Below, piece by piece: positions 35,165 to 45,403 of a DNA stretch of 64,000 nucleotides. A model generated the notes under the pieces. That model was not told where the DNA came from and did no database searches. It worked only from the letters and a program-made list of their open reading frames with translations. Made by a program: the position numbers and the translations under genes. Every line of letters starts with the position of its first letter. Position 1 is the first letter of the stretch. The DNA comes from Pollenia angustigena (lineage: Eukaryota; Arthropoda; Insecta; Diptera; Polleniidae), in NCBI GenBank assembly GCA_930367215.1, contig OV884056.1, positions 199,495,310-199,559,309 of the forward strand. The letters are read 5' to 3'.

Positions 35165-35998
35165 AGAAAAGCTGCCATTGCAGCTCTGGCTGGTGTCTTT
35201 ACGACATCAAGGTTTCTAGTGGGATTGCGGAATATTCTAGGGTAACGCTTACATGGGTAACAAGGCAAAGTGAGCGCCTGGGAAACAAAACTTCAGGCGG
35301 CCTCGCCAAACAGGGCTTTCCCTTGCATTACATGTTCGTCGAAGGCCATATCGATATTTTAACGGCTTTCATTTAACTTGAGACGTACAGAAGAGCTCGG
35401 AGGAGATGGCAGGGTGAAAATACCTGCTCGATGACAAGCACTATATGTATGGCCTGGATATGACGCGGGGAAATCCAGCGTGCTACTTGGTTTTACTAGG
35501 GACCAGATTAGAACAGTGATATCGGTTATAAAGGTTCACTAGTTGATAGCGATAAGTATGGGCCTGGCTTATAAAGACTACTGCAGAAGTTGTCATGATG
35601 AGGAGGAAACGTTGTTGTCCTTTCTCTGGCAACGCCCCTGTGTCGTGGTTTTTAGGCTGAGGCATTTTGGGATACCAGAATTGCCATTTTATCTAGTGTG
35701 AGACTCGATTTTCCTGGGGTCTAATGACCGCATACGATATTGAGCAAAATTGATCGAAATTATTTATTTTGGTATCATAAAACTCGATATCGAATGAAAA
35801 TTATGGAATTTGAAATAATAACATTCGTTATCGAGTAACTCGACATTACATTTATCGAGTTTTCATTCGATACGTGAGTGTCTGCCGTATGCAAAAACAT
35901 TCGATAGTTTATTCGATACGATAGTATCGAAGGCGGTGATTAGACCCCTGTTTTTTAGGAAGTTAAAATGGTTCGAGGCTGCAGGGATGTCTGAAAAA
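35165..35998 (+). pseudogene. Second I/LOA-type LINE fragment, split by a MITE
   Basis: The plus strand keeps an RNase H block (AAIAALAGVFTTSRFLVGL, VTLTWVTRQSERLGNKTSGG, LAKQG at about 35190-35330), then WPGYDAGKSSVLLGFTRDQI, RTVISVIK, CRSCHDEEETLLSFLWQRP and LRHFGIPELPF (35450-35700). After the 231-bp MITE at 35717-35947 it resumes with FFRKLKWFEAAGMSE (to 35998), matching FCRESGWFETAVTSGE of the copy at 32282-32745. In-frame stops (for example after VIKVH) show it is dead. More of ORF2 is retained than in the other copy. Confidence 0.8.
35717..35947. mobile_element. 231-bp MITE (GGGTCTAAT ends), copy A
   Basis: Begins GGGTCTAATGACCGCATACG and ends GGTGATTAGACCC. CTG on both sides (35714-35716, 35948-35950) interrupts the LINE. 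The interior consists of repeated TCGATA/TATCGA words (ACTCGATATCGAATG, ATCGAGTTTTCATTCGATAC). Same length as copy B at 53707-53937, whose duplication is CAG. Superfamily unassigned. Confidence 0.9.
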
Positions 35999-36016
35999 AA
36001 ATCTATCCTCTCCAGT

Positions 36017-36262
36017 TTACACGATCAGCTGCAGGTGCTTTGGTTTGGTTTCAATATTTATTTGGCTTTTCACATTCTTTATTGGTTGTCTATTGCAAGT
36101 TCTTACGTGGGCGACCAAGTCTTCGATGACCTTGGGGAGTCCAGGAAATTTCTTTTGATGCCATATATTGTTTGCGGAGTATGTGATTGATTCGTGGTCA
36201 TTTGCGTCTAAGTACAAGGAACGTGTTTCGTTTGTCACCAAATTGTCGCATAACAGAGTCAA
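36017..36262 (-). pseudogene. Possible LTR-retrotransposon integrase zinc-finger fragment
   Basis: Minus frame of 81 residues with WHQKKFPGLPKVIEDLVAHV followed by RTCNRQPIKN. This recalls the end of the integrase H2C2 zinc-binding domain (W-P-G-M-x-x-D-I-x-x-Y-V-x-x-C-x-x-C), but the second Cys is replaced (C-N-R) and the His pair is not evident. It borders the LINE remnant. A weak call that could be chance. Confidence 0.3.
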
Positions 36263-37744
36263 GTAGAATTAAGAAATGTGTAGGAGACAGAACACCGCAG
36301 GTATGTTTTTCGAAAAGGTGGACTCTCATGACTTTAAAAACGGATGACAGACCCTAAAACTGTGTATAGCTCCTTGATTATGTTCATTATCTTTTTCGGG
36401 TATTACTTTCAAAGGTTTACATCCACACAAAAACCTTCAACCAGCCGCCCAGAGAGACTTTGAAAGTCCTTCTAAGGCGATTCGTATTCCGAGAGGTGGA
36501 TCTCTAATACACATTTTGGTGATGTAGAGTATTTATAGCAAAAAATAGATGAAACACACAATTTGACAACATTTTTAGTGAGATGTTTCAGCTATTTCAA
36601 GTTTAGAATTCACTCATATTAATTTTATCGGGTGTTACATTATGGGGTTATTGCGACAGCAGGACTATTTTCTGTTCAAAATTGAATCTGTAATATCAAC
36701 GTTCTAATCGACCTATGGAGTAATTTTTTAAGGAAAATATAGATCTTATATAATGGCAATAAAGACCTTTTGTGAAAAAAATTACCTTAAAATAAATCAC
36801 ACTTTTATAAAAACATCCTTAAACATGCAAAATTGCAGTTTATGTATTTATAAAGTTAAAATGAAGTTTATGTTTTTTTTTAACAAAAATAGAGAAAACA
36901 TGAAAAAGAACGATAAAATGTTAACGCAAAAACTTAAGAAAATACAACTTCAAGGAAAAAAAAAATATTTACAAGTCTACTTAATAAGACACGAAAATGT
37001 ACAGAAAGAACGAAATACCTTGAATTTAAGCAGCAAATTTTATTTCTGCGAATATTTTCATGTGTTTGTGTGTGTGTGTGTGCAGTGTGAGAAAGTAAAG
37101 TGAGTTTATATGTTCGCTAGTGTTAGTGAAAATATAGAGCAAGGATATATTTTTTACATTTGAACACATCCATATAAATAGAAGAACGTTCATACGTATA
37201 ATTATATAATATTTTATATATTATTTGCTAAGGAAACGACTTTATTTAATTCGTGTTGCTCTTGTTTTCTCTTTTTTCTCTGAAAATTTCTAGGAAAAGT
37301 ATTTTATTGTTGGTTTCTTGCTCAGGGTAGAGTGCACAATATTTTTTTTTTTTTTGTTAATAACCCTGTTGCCTGCTAATACATTTTAATGAATATTTTC
37401 AAGTGTTTAATGAACAAAAATAAAAAACTGAACTTCCTAAGTAAATATTTTAAAAATAAGGACAAAATAAAGTGAAAGAAATAAGGAGAGTTAAATGAAA
37501 GAAAATGATAAATCTTTTGAAAGTTATAATGGGATGTTTAAATCCTGTAGTTGTCGAAAACTTTTAATTCCCGAGAACGTGTTTTCTGATAACCAACCTT
37601 ATTCTGCGTTGCGATTCGGATCAAAATTGTTTCCGTTTGGCAATTTTGGTATTCAGCGTTCCGTTTTGTTTTGTTTAAATTTTCTTTCTTTCGACTGTAT
37701 TTCTTCTTCATTGCGTTAGTCGCTACGTTTTATCAAGTTGCTTA
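36263..37744. other. Non-coding stretch with GT microsatellite
   Basis: TGTGTGTGTGTGTGTG at 37067-37083 and poly(T) at 37342-37356. The 116-residue frame at 36753 is Lys/Asn-rich low complexity and the 74-residue frame at 37495 has no recognised homology; neither is accepted as a gene. Confidence 0.4.
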
Positions 37745-37937
37745 TTTACATGAACAAAACAAAAATAAAAATTTATTTCAGTTAAAAATTTGTGATATTA
37801 ATTAATAAATTAATTAAATTTGCACCACTAAATTAACTTGATTAAACGTTGAATTTACTTGATTAAATTTTTAATAAAAACTGATTATATTTTTGATTAA
37901 TGCTTTAATAAGTGAACATTTTTTTTTTTTTGTGTAC
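37745..37937. mobile_element. Diverged copy of the foldback MITE at 9607-9851
   Basis: Shares AAACTGATTATATTTTTGAT, TTAATGCTTTAATAAGTG, TTGCACCACTAAATTAA and the end TTTTTGTGTAC with the 9607-9851 element. The left arm is more decayed. Confidence 0.6.
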
Positions 37938-38549
37938 AACGGAAAGTTCTTGGATTTTTGGTTTGGTTCGTTTAAAAAAATTTATTAGTAAACAGATAAA
38001 TAGAATTTGTGTGAGAGTATTTTAAATATAAAATATATTTCTATACAGATGTCATGTCTGGAGATATTTTAAGGTATATTAAGGTGCCTGAAGTGCCTTA
38101 AAATGATTAGTTGCAAAGGATCTTCGACGTCACGGCTTATTAATCATCTTTATTAAGTCCACAAGCTTGACATAAGTGTGTGCCAAATAAACCTTGACTT
38201 CTTTCCAAGTAGTCCTTAAGAAACTGAAAATAAAACGTTACTAAAATACGTTGCCAGAAATCAATCACTGAATCGTTGTGTTGACGAGGGCGGAATGCCG
38301 GGTAGCTTAAAACTGGTGAAATCAACGATATGGGAAACATTCGCCTATTTCATTTAATAAAATACCAAGCAATAAAAAACAAAATCGAAGATATCAAACA
38401 TGGAATCATGGAAGATTTTAAATTGTGATCAACGAATGGACTTAGGTCCATTTCAAAAATATGGTTGAAGTCTACCGATGCCTATAGACCTGCTTCACCA
38501 CCAACGAATAAAATTGGGAGAATATCTCAAATAATAAATTTATTAAATT
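37938..38549. other. Spacer with an unassigned minus frame
   Basis: 38140-38340 (minus) is an open 66-residue frame (YPAFRPRQHNDSVIDFWQRI, CQACGLNKDD) with fairly protein-like composition, but I recognise no family; it could be a relic exon of an element. The rest is AT-rich. Confidence 0.35.
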
Positions 38550-38776
38550 CCCAGTAAAAACTTCGCCTACTTTTTTAAAAAGAATAGCTTCTTTCACTCA
38601 TTATTTAGTAGCTTTCTTCTATAAAAAAAGGTAAAAATAATGACTTACATTTAAATGCGTTCAATTTGGGACTTCCCTTGTTAAATTCATTAGTTCTTTC
38701 AGTAGAATTGGAAGTAGTATTTTTACTTCTTCCTGATTACTTAACACATTATTTTGTAGGCGAAGTTTTTACTGGG
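38550..38776. mobile_element. Short MITE with CCCAGTAAAAACTTCGCC ends
   Basis: CCCAGTAAAAACTTCGCCTA at the left is perfectly inverted as TAGGCGAAGTTTTTACTGGG at the right, 227 bp in all. The flanks share only TT, so the duplication and superfamily are uncertain. Confidence 0.7.
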
Positions 38777-38997
38777 TTCCTAATATTTTTTGAAAATCAA
38801 AGTTATTTAATGTTCTAAGTCACCACTATCCCAAAAAAAATTGTATCACTTTGCGAAGCACTAATGGTATATTTTAAAAAATAAGCGCACAATTATGCGC
38901 TACGCAATAAGATATACAGAAATGCAGTAAAGTAAGTGAAAGAACTCTCAACAACTTTAATAAAAAAAAATAACATTTCAAGTGCTACGGCATTCCC

Positions 38998-39226
38998 TTA
39001 CGAAGCAGGTTTGTAAGGGAGAATAATACAAAATAACTGTATCAAAACATTCCGTGTGTAAAGCTCTCGTTGCATCCAACAATTTTTTTATTCGCTGAAT
39101 AATGTGCTTTATGTGGCAAAAAGGTATTGCTTCAAAGTGGGAACTCGCCATATAAAACTCATGTCTTCCGTAAGCGCTATGGTAAGCGAAACGTTTATTT
39201 TTCTCCCTTACAAACCTGCTTCGTTG
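38998..39226. repeat. Inverted repeat pair ACGAAGCAGGTTTGTAAGGG
   Basis: ACGAAGCAGGTTTGTAAGGG at about 38998-39020 is inverted as CCCTTACAAACCTGCTTCGT near 39205-39225, with AGAATAATA-like extensions. Probably a small MITE of about 230 bp. A single further related phrase (GACCTGCTTCAC) is at 38488. Confidence 0.65.
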
Positions 39227-39856
39227 GAAGTTCCATTTTTTATTGGGGTGTAGCTTGTTAGCTCTTTACCTTTGTGAATTATTTTGTTTCTATTTTTTAT
39301 TTAATTCAAAATCTAATTTGATTTTTCTTTTTTTTAATTATTCGAATAAACCCGGTTAGTCGGATATTTTTCAAATATTCAAATGCTTTTTTGAACACAT
39401 ATCGGAATCGGTATTCGCTACATCCCTAGTTTCAATATATGTATAATAAACAATTCTATTGTAGGGTAAAATTAAGTTTATCTTGTGGCTGTAGGAAATA
39501 TCGCCCAAAGAAAAATGGCCCAAAAAAATAAATGAAAAATCGCCCAAAAAAAATCCATGTAAAATTGGGCCTGAATTCATATGAAAAGTGACCCAAAATT
39601 TTTGGGCTATTTTTCGTTATTATTGGGTGATTTTTCGTTTTTTAAATTTAAAATATTATATGAAAAATAGCCCATTTTTCCAGGCCATTTTTCATTTTTA
39701 AAATTTCGTCAAAATCTTACATACTATTTGTCTAAATCATTCATTATTACAACACGTCGAATTCCTAAATGCTATTTATAAAAATAACGGGACATATTGC
39801 AAAAAGGTGGCATGTCATAACGTCCAGTGTCATAGTGTCCGTGGACAAACTCGAAA

Positions 39857-40385
39857 GCATAGCTTCTCTGCGCAGACGGCCTTTAGGTGGGCGCAAGGAT
39901 TTTTTGCTTTATGGTATAACAAGAACCGGCTTCGCTAACTAAAGCTTCTCTGCACAGCCGGCCTTCTGCTGGGGGCAAGGATTTTCTCCTCTATGGTATA
40001 ACAAAAATCGGCTTCGCTAACTAAAGCTTCTCTGCATAGCCGGCCTTCGGCCGGCCGCAAGGATTTTGTCCTCTATGGTATAACAAATTCTGGCTTCGCT
40101 AACTAAAGCTTATCTGCGAAGTCGGCCTTCGTTCGGAAATAAGGCAGATTTAAGTAGCTTTACTTGGCGAAACCGGTACTTATTATACCATAAAGCAAAA
40201 AATCCCTGCGCCCACCCAAAGGCCGTCTGCGCAGAGAAGCTTTAGTTAGCGAAGCCGGTCTTTGTTATATCATAGAGGAGAAAATCCTTGCGCCCGGCCG
40301 AAGGCCGTCTATGCAGAGAAGCTTTAGTTAGCGAAGCCGGTTTTTGTTATACCATAGAGTAGAAAATACTTGCGCCCAAAAGTGT
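39857..40385. repeat. 82-bp GC-rich repeats in inverted clusters
   Basis: Three direct units plus a partial begin AGCTTCTCTGC at 39861, 39943, 40025 and 40107, period exactly 82. Each contains GGCCTT-rich palindromes (GGCCGGCCTTCGGCCGGCC-like), GGCGCAAGGATTTT, TATGGTATAACA and GGCTTCGCTAACTA. About two and a half inverted units follow (40170-40385). Much GC-richer than the surroundings. Confidence 0.9.
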
Positions 40386-40408
40386 TTTCGTTATATGTTT
40401 AATATATG

Positions 40409-40537
40409 CACGCAGAGAAAAAACAACAAAACCATTTTTAAATGTTTAATTTAACCAACCATATTATGGTAAAATAAGTTTCTTTAAAAATAGTTTTGTT
40501 GGTTGTGAACATAATAAAACAGGGTTTTCTCTGCGTG
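40409..40537. mobile_element. CACGCAGAG-family MITE, 129-bp copy
   Basis: CACGCAGAGAAAAAACAACA at the left and TTTTCTCTGCGTG at the right, with TATG on both sides. A shortened version of the 487-bp element at 7871-8357. It sits inside the 39806-40711 element, so it is one of the younger layers here. Confidence 0.85.
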
Positions 40538-41550
40538 TATGTAGATCTTTTTTGTATTAAACATCTTTAGTAATTATGGACCTTATGACATTTTTAAAAA
40601 TGACATAACGTCCATTTGCAAAATATCTTAATGCCCACGGACGATATGACATTTTCAAAAGTGTCACAGTGTCCATGGACATAACGACACTGGACTTTAT
40701 GACATGCCACCTTGCAAAAAGCTTTATTCTGTTTTGAGTAATTGATTATAACTATGCAGTGATTAATTAATATTTAACTATTGAATAGTGCACAAAGTTT
40801 GGCGGAGGGCTCAAATAGGTAGTACTGTCCATACTGCCGCGAAGCTGTCGAAGAAACAATGCAATTTTTTACATAAAACTTACATTTGTATTTTACTAAA
40901 TTTATATGAAAAATAAACACTGTTTTGCAAATTGGGTAATTTTAAAATTTTTTTTTTTTTTTTTTTTTGGAAAAAAATTATTTTTTTCTATTTGGGTCAT
41001 TTTTCATTTTTATTTTGGGCCCTTTTTCGTTTTTTGGGCAAAGTTTCATATATAACTTCTTCATTTGGGCGATTTTTCGTTTATTTTGTTGGGCCATTTT
41101 CCTTTGGGCGATATTTCCTACAGCCTTATCTTGTTTTATTTGAATCTCTTGTAATATAATTGTTTAACTTTTTAACAATTCAAAAAATTTTCTGACTGTA
41201 TAAATTCATTAACTTAATAGATAACATCAACCACGTTTAATTTTCTGTTTTTAGGTATATTGTTGTTGTTGCTGCTATTATAATCCTATGCCAAAAACCA
41301 GTGATGGAAAATTGACAAATTTAGATGGTACTGACCACCCAGCTAATTAGTACTTTTTTTATTATCATATATATTATTTCTAAAGCACTTCTTTTTGTCG
41401 GTTGCAAATATCTCCCATACCACCGCATCAAATTTAATGAATGATATCTCATTTTAAAGCTTATTTCTAACACTAATGACGAAAAATAATTAGAAATTGA
41501 AAAATTAATATTTTCATTGATAAAAATTATATTTTATATAGAACTGCAAT

Positions 41551-41650
41551 AGAACTGCATGATAATACTGTTCAAACGTGGTAACACAGGGTCGCTTAAC
41601 AGAACTGCATGATAATACTGTTCAAATGTGGTAATACAGGGTCGCTTAAT
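41551..41650. repeat. 50-bp tandem duplication
   Basis: AGAACTGCATGATAATACTG begins copies at 41551 and 41601, differing at only about two or three positions. Confidence 0.9.
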
Positions 41651-41844
41651 AGTAATGCAGTTCTACATAATATAGTATGTATTAAAATCCATTCTGGCAA
41701 TACCGCTATTTACTATAATGCCGTTTATTACTAAGTCAGTTATATTCATCATTTTCATTGTTAAAATTATATTTTAAAATGTATTGAAGTTACTAAAATT
41801 TCTATTAATTATTTTCATTTTATGTTACAAAAATGACAACTAAC

Positions 41845-41873
41845 GGTGCGAAATATTCGCACGGGTCATCTAG
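41845..41873 (+). other. Helitron-like 3' terminus
   Basis: GTGCGAA-TA-TTCGCAC-type hairpin (GGTGCGAAATATTCGCAC) followed 10 nt later by CTAG and then T. A short GC hairpin 10-12 nt before CTRR, with a following T, is the signature of a Helitron 3' end. I could not locate the matching 5' TC end, so the extent is unknown. Confidence 0.55.
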
Positions 41874-42290
41874 TTTTGGTATATTTTTCAAACATATATT
41901 TTTTTGGAAAATTAACTTAAAAATAAATAAACTAAATTATATAATTTTTTCTTCTTGCTCATATCTCAGCCATTTATGAATCGTGCTGGCGAAATTTCAA
42001 CTTTTTTTGATGAGGATATCTGACATTAAAATATACCAACAACTACTTTTCAAGAGAGACGAAATACTTTTTTTTACCAAATATTTAAAATTTTTTTCTA
42101 TATATCCTTTTATAATCCAAGAATTGTACAAACTCCGATATTCCGCCAAACAAAAAAATTGCAAAATTGTAAGGCGGTATTTACCGATTTCTTTTCCGGT
42201 TAAAACAAAAAATCGAGATACGTGGTTGCGAAAAAAACCATCGATATATGCTTTTGATAAGAATACATTTTGTGTAAGCAATATTGTCAA

Positions 42291-42596
42291 CAGGGCTGTG
42301 GAGTCGGAGAAGATATCGAAGTATCCACAAAAAATTCGCGACTCCGACTCCAAAATTTTTCGGCATACAAATTCAAATAAATATTCGAATCAATGTTTAA
42401 AACATTGATTCGAAATTTTTACTGAATCCTTTTCTTGCCCTATTTAACCATTTAAAATGTAGTACATTAAAAAAAGAATTAAAAGTCAAATAAGGACCCG
42501 TTTCTTATACATTTACCATTAAGGTTAGAGTCGGAGTTGGAATTTCAGCGGTTGGAGTCAGAGTTAGTACTTTTTGTTGACGACTCTACAGCCCTG
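42291..42596. mobile_element. hAT-type MITE, GACTCC-rich family, copy 2
   Basis: Begins CAGGGCTGTGGAGTCGGAGA and ends GACGACTCTACAGCCCTG. Flanks ATTGTCAA and GCTGTCAA match at 6 of 8. Shares AAAGTCAAATAAGGACC and the TACATTTACCATTAAGGTTA region, inverted, with copy 1 at 4270-4698. Nested in the hAT element 41299-42746. The overlapping frames at 41983-42408 straddle this boundary and are not genes. Confidence 0.8.
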
Positions 42597-42754
42597 GCTG
42601 TCAATGTTAAAAAAATGTCAACGCTAAATTTCATAACCAAGAAGCATAACAAAAAACAGTACTAAAACGGTGGTGGGGGTACCTTGGTATTTTTGAAAGG
42701 AAAAAGTACTGAAAATAGTACGATAGTACTGAATTTTCCATCACTGCCAAACAC

Positions 42755-43653
42755 TAAAAAGTTGTTCAACTAAACAACAACAACTTGATCGCCTCTCTTA
42801 TATTACAACTCTACACTCTCTTTAGCAACAACTAAAGAGTCCGCCTTCATTATAAAGTAAATATTTAGCGAAATTAGTTTTTGAACCAGCAGTTGTAAGT
42901 AGAAGATGAAGTGAATGCATTAACATCATCATCATCCTTCGTTCACTTTAATTAATCCTTTATACTTTGTAACTGTAAAGTAAGCACAATTCTGCATACC
43001 TATATAAATACACTTGATACACTAGACACATACATACAAACAATGACAGCAGCCAAAGGACACACACTGGAGTACAGAAAAGACACGGACATAAAATACA
43101 TTAACACATTTATTTAAAAAAAAGCTGAAGCCACCCGGATGTTGGAAAATCCTTCTTAATAAATCTTTCGCTAATATCGAAATACTTGACTTACATCAAA
43201 TTATTAAGAGATAATTATTTAACATGCTTTGTAATGCAAGGGGGAAGCATTTGATTTTACTTTAGATTACTTTAAAAGAGGGTTAGGTAGCTAATCGAGC
43301 GGTTAGAAGCGGTAATAAGAACAGCACACGGTTATCTTCAAAAAATCAGTTTTTTCCTATAATTCTTATACATCAAAATTACTAATTCTAAAGCTGTGTG
43401 TTAACTTTCAGGTTAAGTCGAAAATATTCTCCAGAATTGCAGGGTTTATAGCCAGACCTAAAACACATACATTTACTCTAATTATAGACTCAGCATCTGT
43501 AGAATTACGACAACACAACAGCGGTAACAGCAGTAGCAACAACAACAACATAAAACAGAAAGATAACTTAAGTATGTATAAGAGCTTGATACTAATTAAT
43601 TGGTCGACTTTTTATTACGAGAGCTTTTACAAAAAGTTTTCAGAATGTTTACT
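42755..43653. other. Non-coding spacer
   Basis: AT-rich with simple repeats (ATCATCATCATCC at 42926, AACAACAACAACA at 43540). No gene. Confidence 0.4.
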
Positions 43654-43661
43654 ATTCTTAG

Positions 43662-44453
43662 CAGTGTTGCCAGTTGGATTTCGAGAAAGATACATTTAAG
43701 TTTCCAAAAAAATACACTTTCTCCCAAAAAGATACATTTTGAAAATCCATTTTTAACGTTTTACCATTTATTAACATAACATTTTTATTTCATATTTAAT
43801 GAATATTGTAAAGAAAATAATATCATATAAATTCATTGTTATATTATTTTAAGTCATAAATATTAGCCCCCGTATTCATAACCGATTATTAAATTTAACA
43901 AACGATTATTAAGGATAATTTTCATAGTAAATTTGTTCTTTAAACCTTTATTAAATTTGAAAAAATTTTTATGAATACAGGCATGTAATTTTTAAAAATA
44001 CAATAAGCAAACTTTAAAATTAATGATATGTAACTATCTTTGGATGTTAACAAAACAAATTCATTTTGGTAAAAATTAATATACGAGTTAAGGCGTTTAT
44101 ACTTAGGCGATTATATCAAAAAGTTCAAATTAATTTCCTAAAAATAAAAAATATGTTCATATTCCTCAGAACACCTTCGCACTGCTAGTAATCATCGATT
44201 TAGGTGGATCGTATGTTGAAACTTCCTTAATGTTCTCTTTCACCATTATTAAAGCTGCTATTGTATTAGTATTCAAACAGTTACGTTGATCAGTCTTCAT
44301 AAGTTTTAGTTGGCTAAAAATGATCTAATATTTTATTTCTGCACATTTTGCGTACAGATTCAAAAGATACAAAAAATTTCAGGATTATACATGGTACCTT
44401 AAGTCGTCAAAAGATACGAAAAATGTATCTTTCGTATCCTAATGGCAACACTG
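43662..44453. mobile_element. hAT non-autonomous element with perfect 8-bp duplication
   Basis: Ends CAGTGTTGCCAGTTGG and TAATGGCAACACTG. ATTCTTAG flanks both sides exactly (43654-43661, 44454-44461). Subterminal words AAAGATACATTT and AAATGTATCTTT are inverted. Shares terminal CAGTGTTGCCA with 27780-30339. Contains a smaller MITE. Confidence 0.9.
43866..43982. mobile_element. Small MITE with GTATTCATAA ends
   Basis: GCCCCCGTATTCATAACC at the left and TTTTATGAATACAGGC at the right, 117 bp, with inner AAATTTAACAAA-type inverted matches. Target duplication unclear. Confidence 0.6.
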
Positions 44454-44474
44454 ATTCTTAGGTTTACATTTTTT

Positions 44475-44800
44475 TATTAACACCCTACAGGCAAATAAAT
44501 TTCTAAAATATTTACAATGGAGTTGCAAGTTTGTGTAGAGTGTTCTTTTATGGTTCATAGGACCGGTTATTTGATGAACATATTTTGACTGTTCCCTCGA
44601 AGGAGCAGTTCTTTCAGGAACAAATATAAGCTGCATCATTTTTTTTCATTTTCTTATTAACACCCTACAGTTGAATAAATTTATAAAATATAAACCATGA
44701 AATAATAAATTTGTTTAGCATGTTCTTCTATGGTTCGAAGGACCAGTTATTTGAGGAACATATTTTAACTGTTTCTTTAGGGTGCAAACTTCCCGTTTTT
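44475..44800. repeat. Diverged 180-bp tandem duplication
   Basis: TATTAACACCCTACAG recurs at 44475 and 44655. The following blocks (TTCTTTTATGGTTC / TTCTTCTATGGTTC, GGACCGGTTATTTGATGAAC / GGACCAGTTATTTGAGGAAC) stay in register at a 180-bp offset, with roughly 80% identity by eye. Confidence 0.85.
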
Positions 44801-45403
44801 TAATTTCTTAAAATACATTTTAACTCTTTTGTACAATAACATTTCTTTCCAGAAATTACCAGGCCTTGGCTACATCTTAGATTATTATTGTATACAATTT
44901 TTTCTTGATTAATTAACTGTGTCTTAAAGTCGTCTGTGTTAAAATTTTCCCTCCATTCCTTCAACCATATTGTGCTTGTCGTTAATTCCTTTTGTCTTGT
45001 TGCTCTCATTTAACAAAATTAAATTGTATTTTATTCCATTTATTTAATTCCCTCTCTGCCTGCCAACGAATAGGTATGGGCTATGAAGTTGGTGTGGTAG
45101 TTTTAAAAGGCAGAAAAAGGAACAATTGAAAATATACAGTGGGATAAGGGAAAATTATAATTTTAATTAATTTAAGCATTTATATGCATGTTTATGTAAG
45201 ATGACCAAAAGGAATCATATATTAAATAATGTAGAGCTTTTGGAAATCGTTCTTGGGAATTATTTACTTTTAAAAGGGGGAAATACCTTTTGGTATTTTT
45301 GGAATGGTGTAACACAAAATTACATTTGTTCAAACTTATGAATTGATACCTGTTTTATTCTGTTACTCCCGCATCGACGAACTTTTCGATTGAAATGTGA
45401 GAA
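44801..45403. other. Non-coding, one unassigned minus frame
   Basis: 44800-45009 (minus) is an open 69-residue frame (IWLKEWRENFNTDDFKTQLI, CSQGLVISGKKC) with ordinary protein composition, but no family is recognised and no conserved start context. It could be an isolated exon or chance. Confidence 0.35.

Larger units (their letters stand above)
39806..40711. mobile_element. Nested element with 9-bp duplication and GC-rich cargo
   Basis: Left end GGTGGCATGTCATAACGTCC, right end TATGACATGCCACC. TTGCAAAAA flanks both sides exactly (39797-39805, 40712-40720). The inner end blocks repeat words such as CATAACGTCCA, CACAGTGTCCATGGACA. The interior holds 82-bp GC-rich repeats in two inverted clusters and a CACGCAGAG MITE. 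Probably Mutator-like. Confidence 0.85.
39487..41125. mobile_element. Mutator-like element, 9-bp duplication
   Basis: Left end GGCTGTAGGAAATATCGCCC, right end GGGCGATATTTCCTACAGCC. TTATCTTGT flanks both sides exactly (39478-39486, 41126-41134). The long subterminal parts are runs of GGGC(G/C)ATTTTTC(A/G)TTTT words, inverted between the arms. A 9-bp duplication and long arms suggest the Mutator superfamily. It contains another 9-bp-duplication element. No transposase is seen. Confidence 0.8.
41299..42746. mobile_element. hAT element with CAGTGATGG ends
   Basis: Begins CAGTGATGGAAAATTGAC and ends GAATTTTCCATCACTG. The 8-bp flanks CCAAAAAC and CCAAACAC match at 7 of 8. Subterminal words AGTACT/GGTACT recur at both ends. 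It contains a 50-bp tandem duplication, a Helitron-like 3' end and a nested hAT MITE at 42291-42596. No transposase. Confidence 0.8.

Noticed and set aside
36753..37103. 116-residue Lys/Asn-rich frame
   Set aside because: AT-rich low-complexity composition; no domain, no homology recognised.
40005..40140. Bacterial-type GC-rich insertion with palindromes (horizontal transfer)
   Set aside because: The unit is repeated at an exact 82-bp period and mirrored inside a bounded transposon, so it is part of the element; foreign origin is not shown.
41983..42408. 141-residue plus frame and overlapping 118-residue minus frame
   Set aside because: They cross the boundary of the nested hAT MITE at 42291 and are low-complexity shadows of each other.
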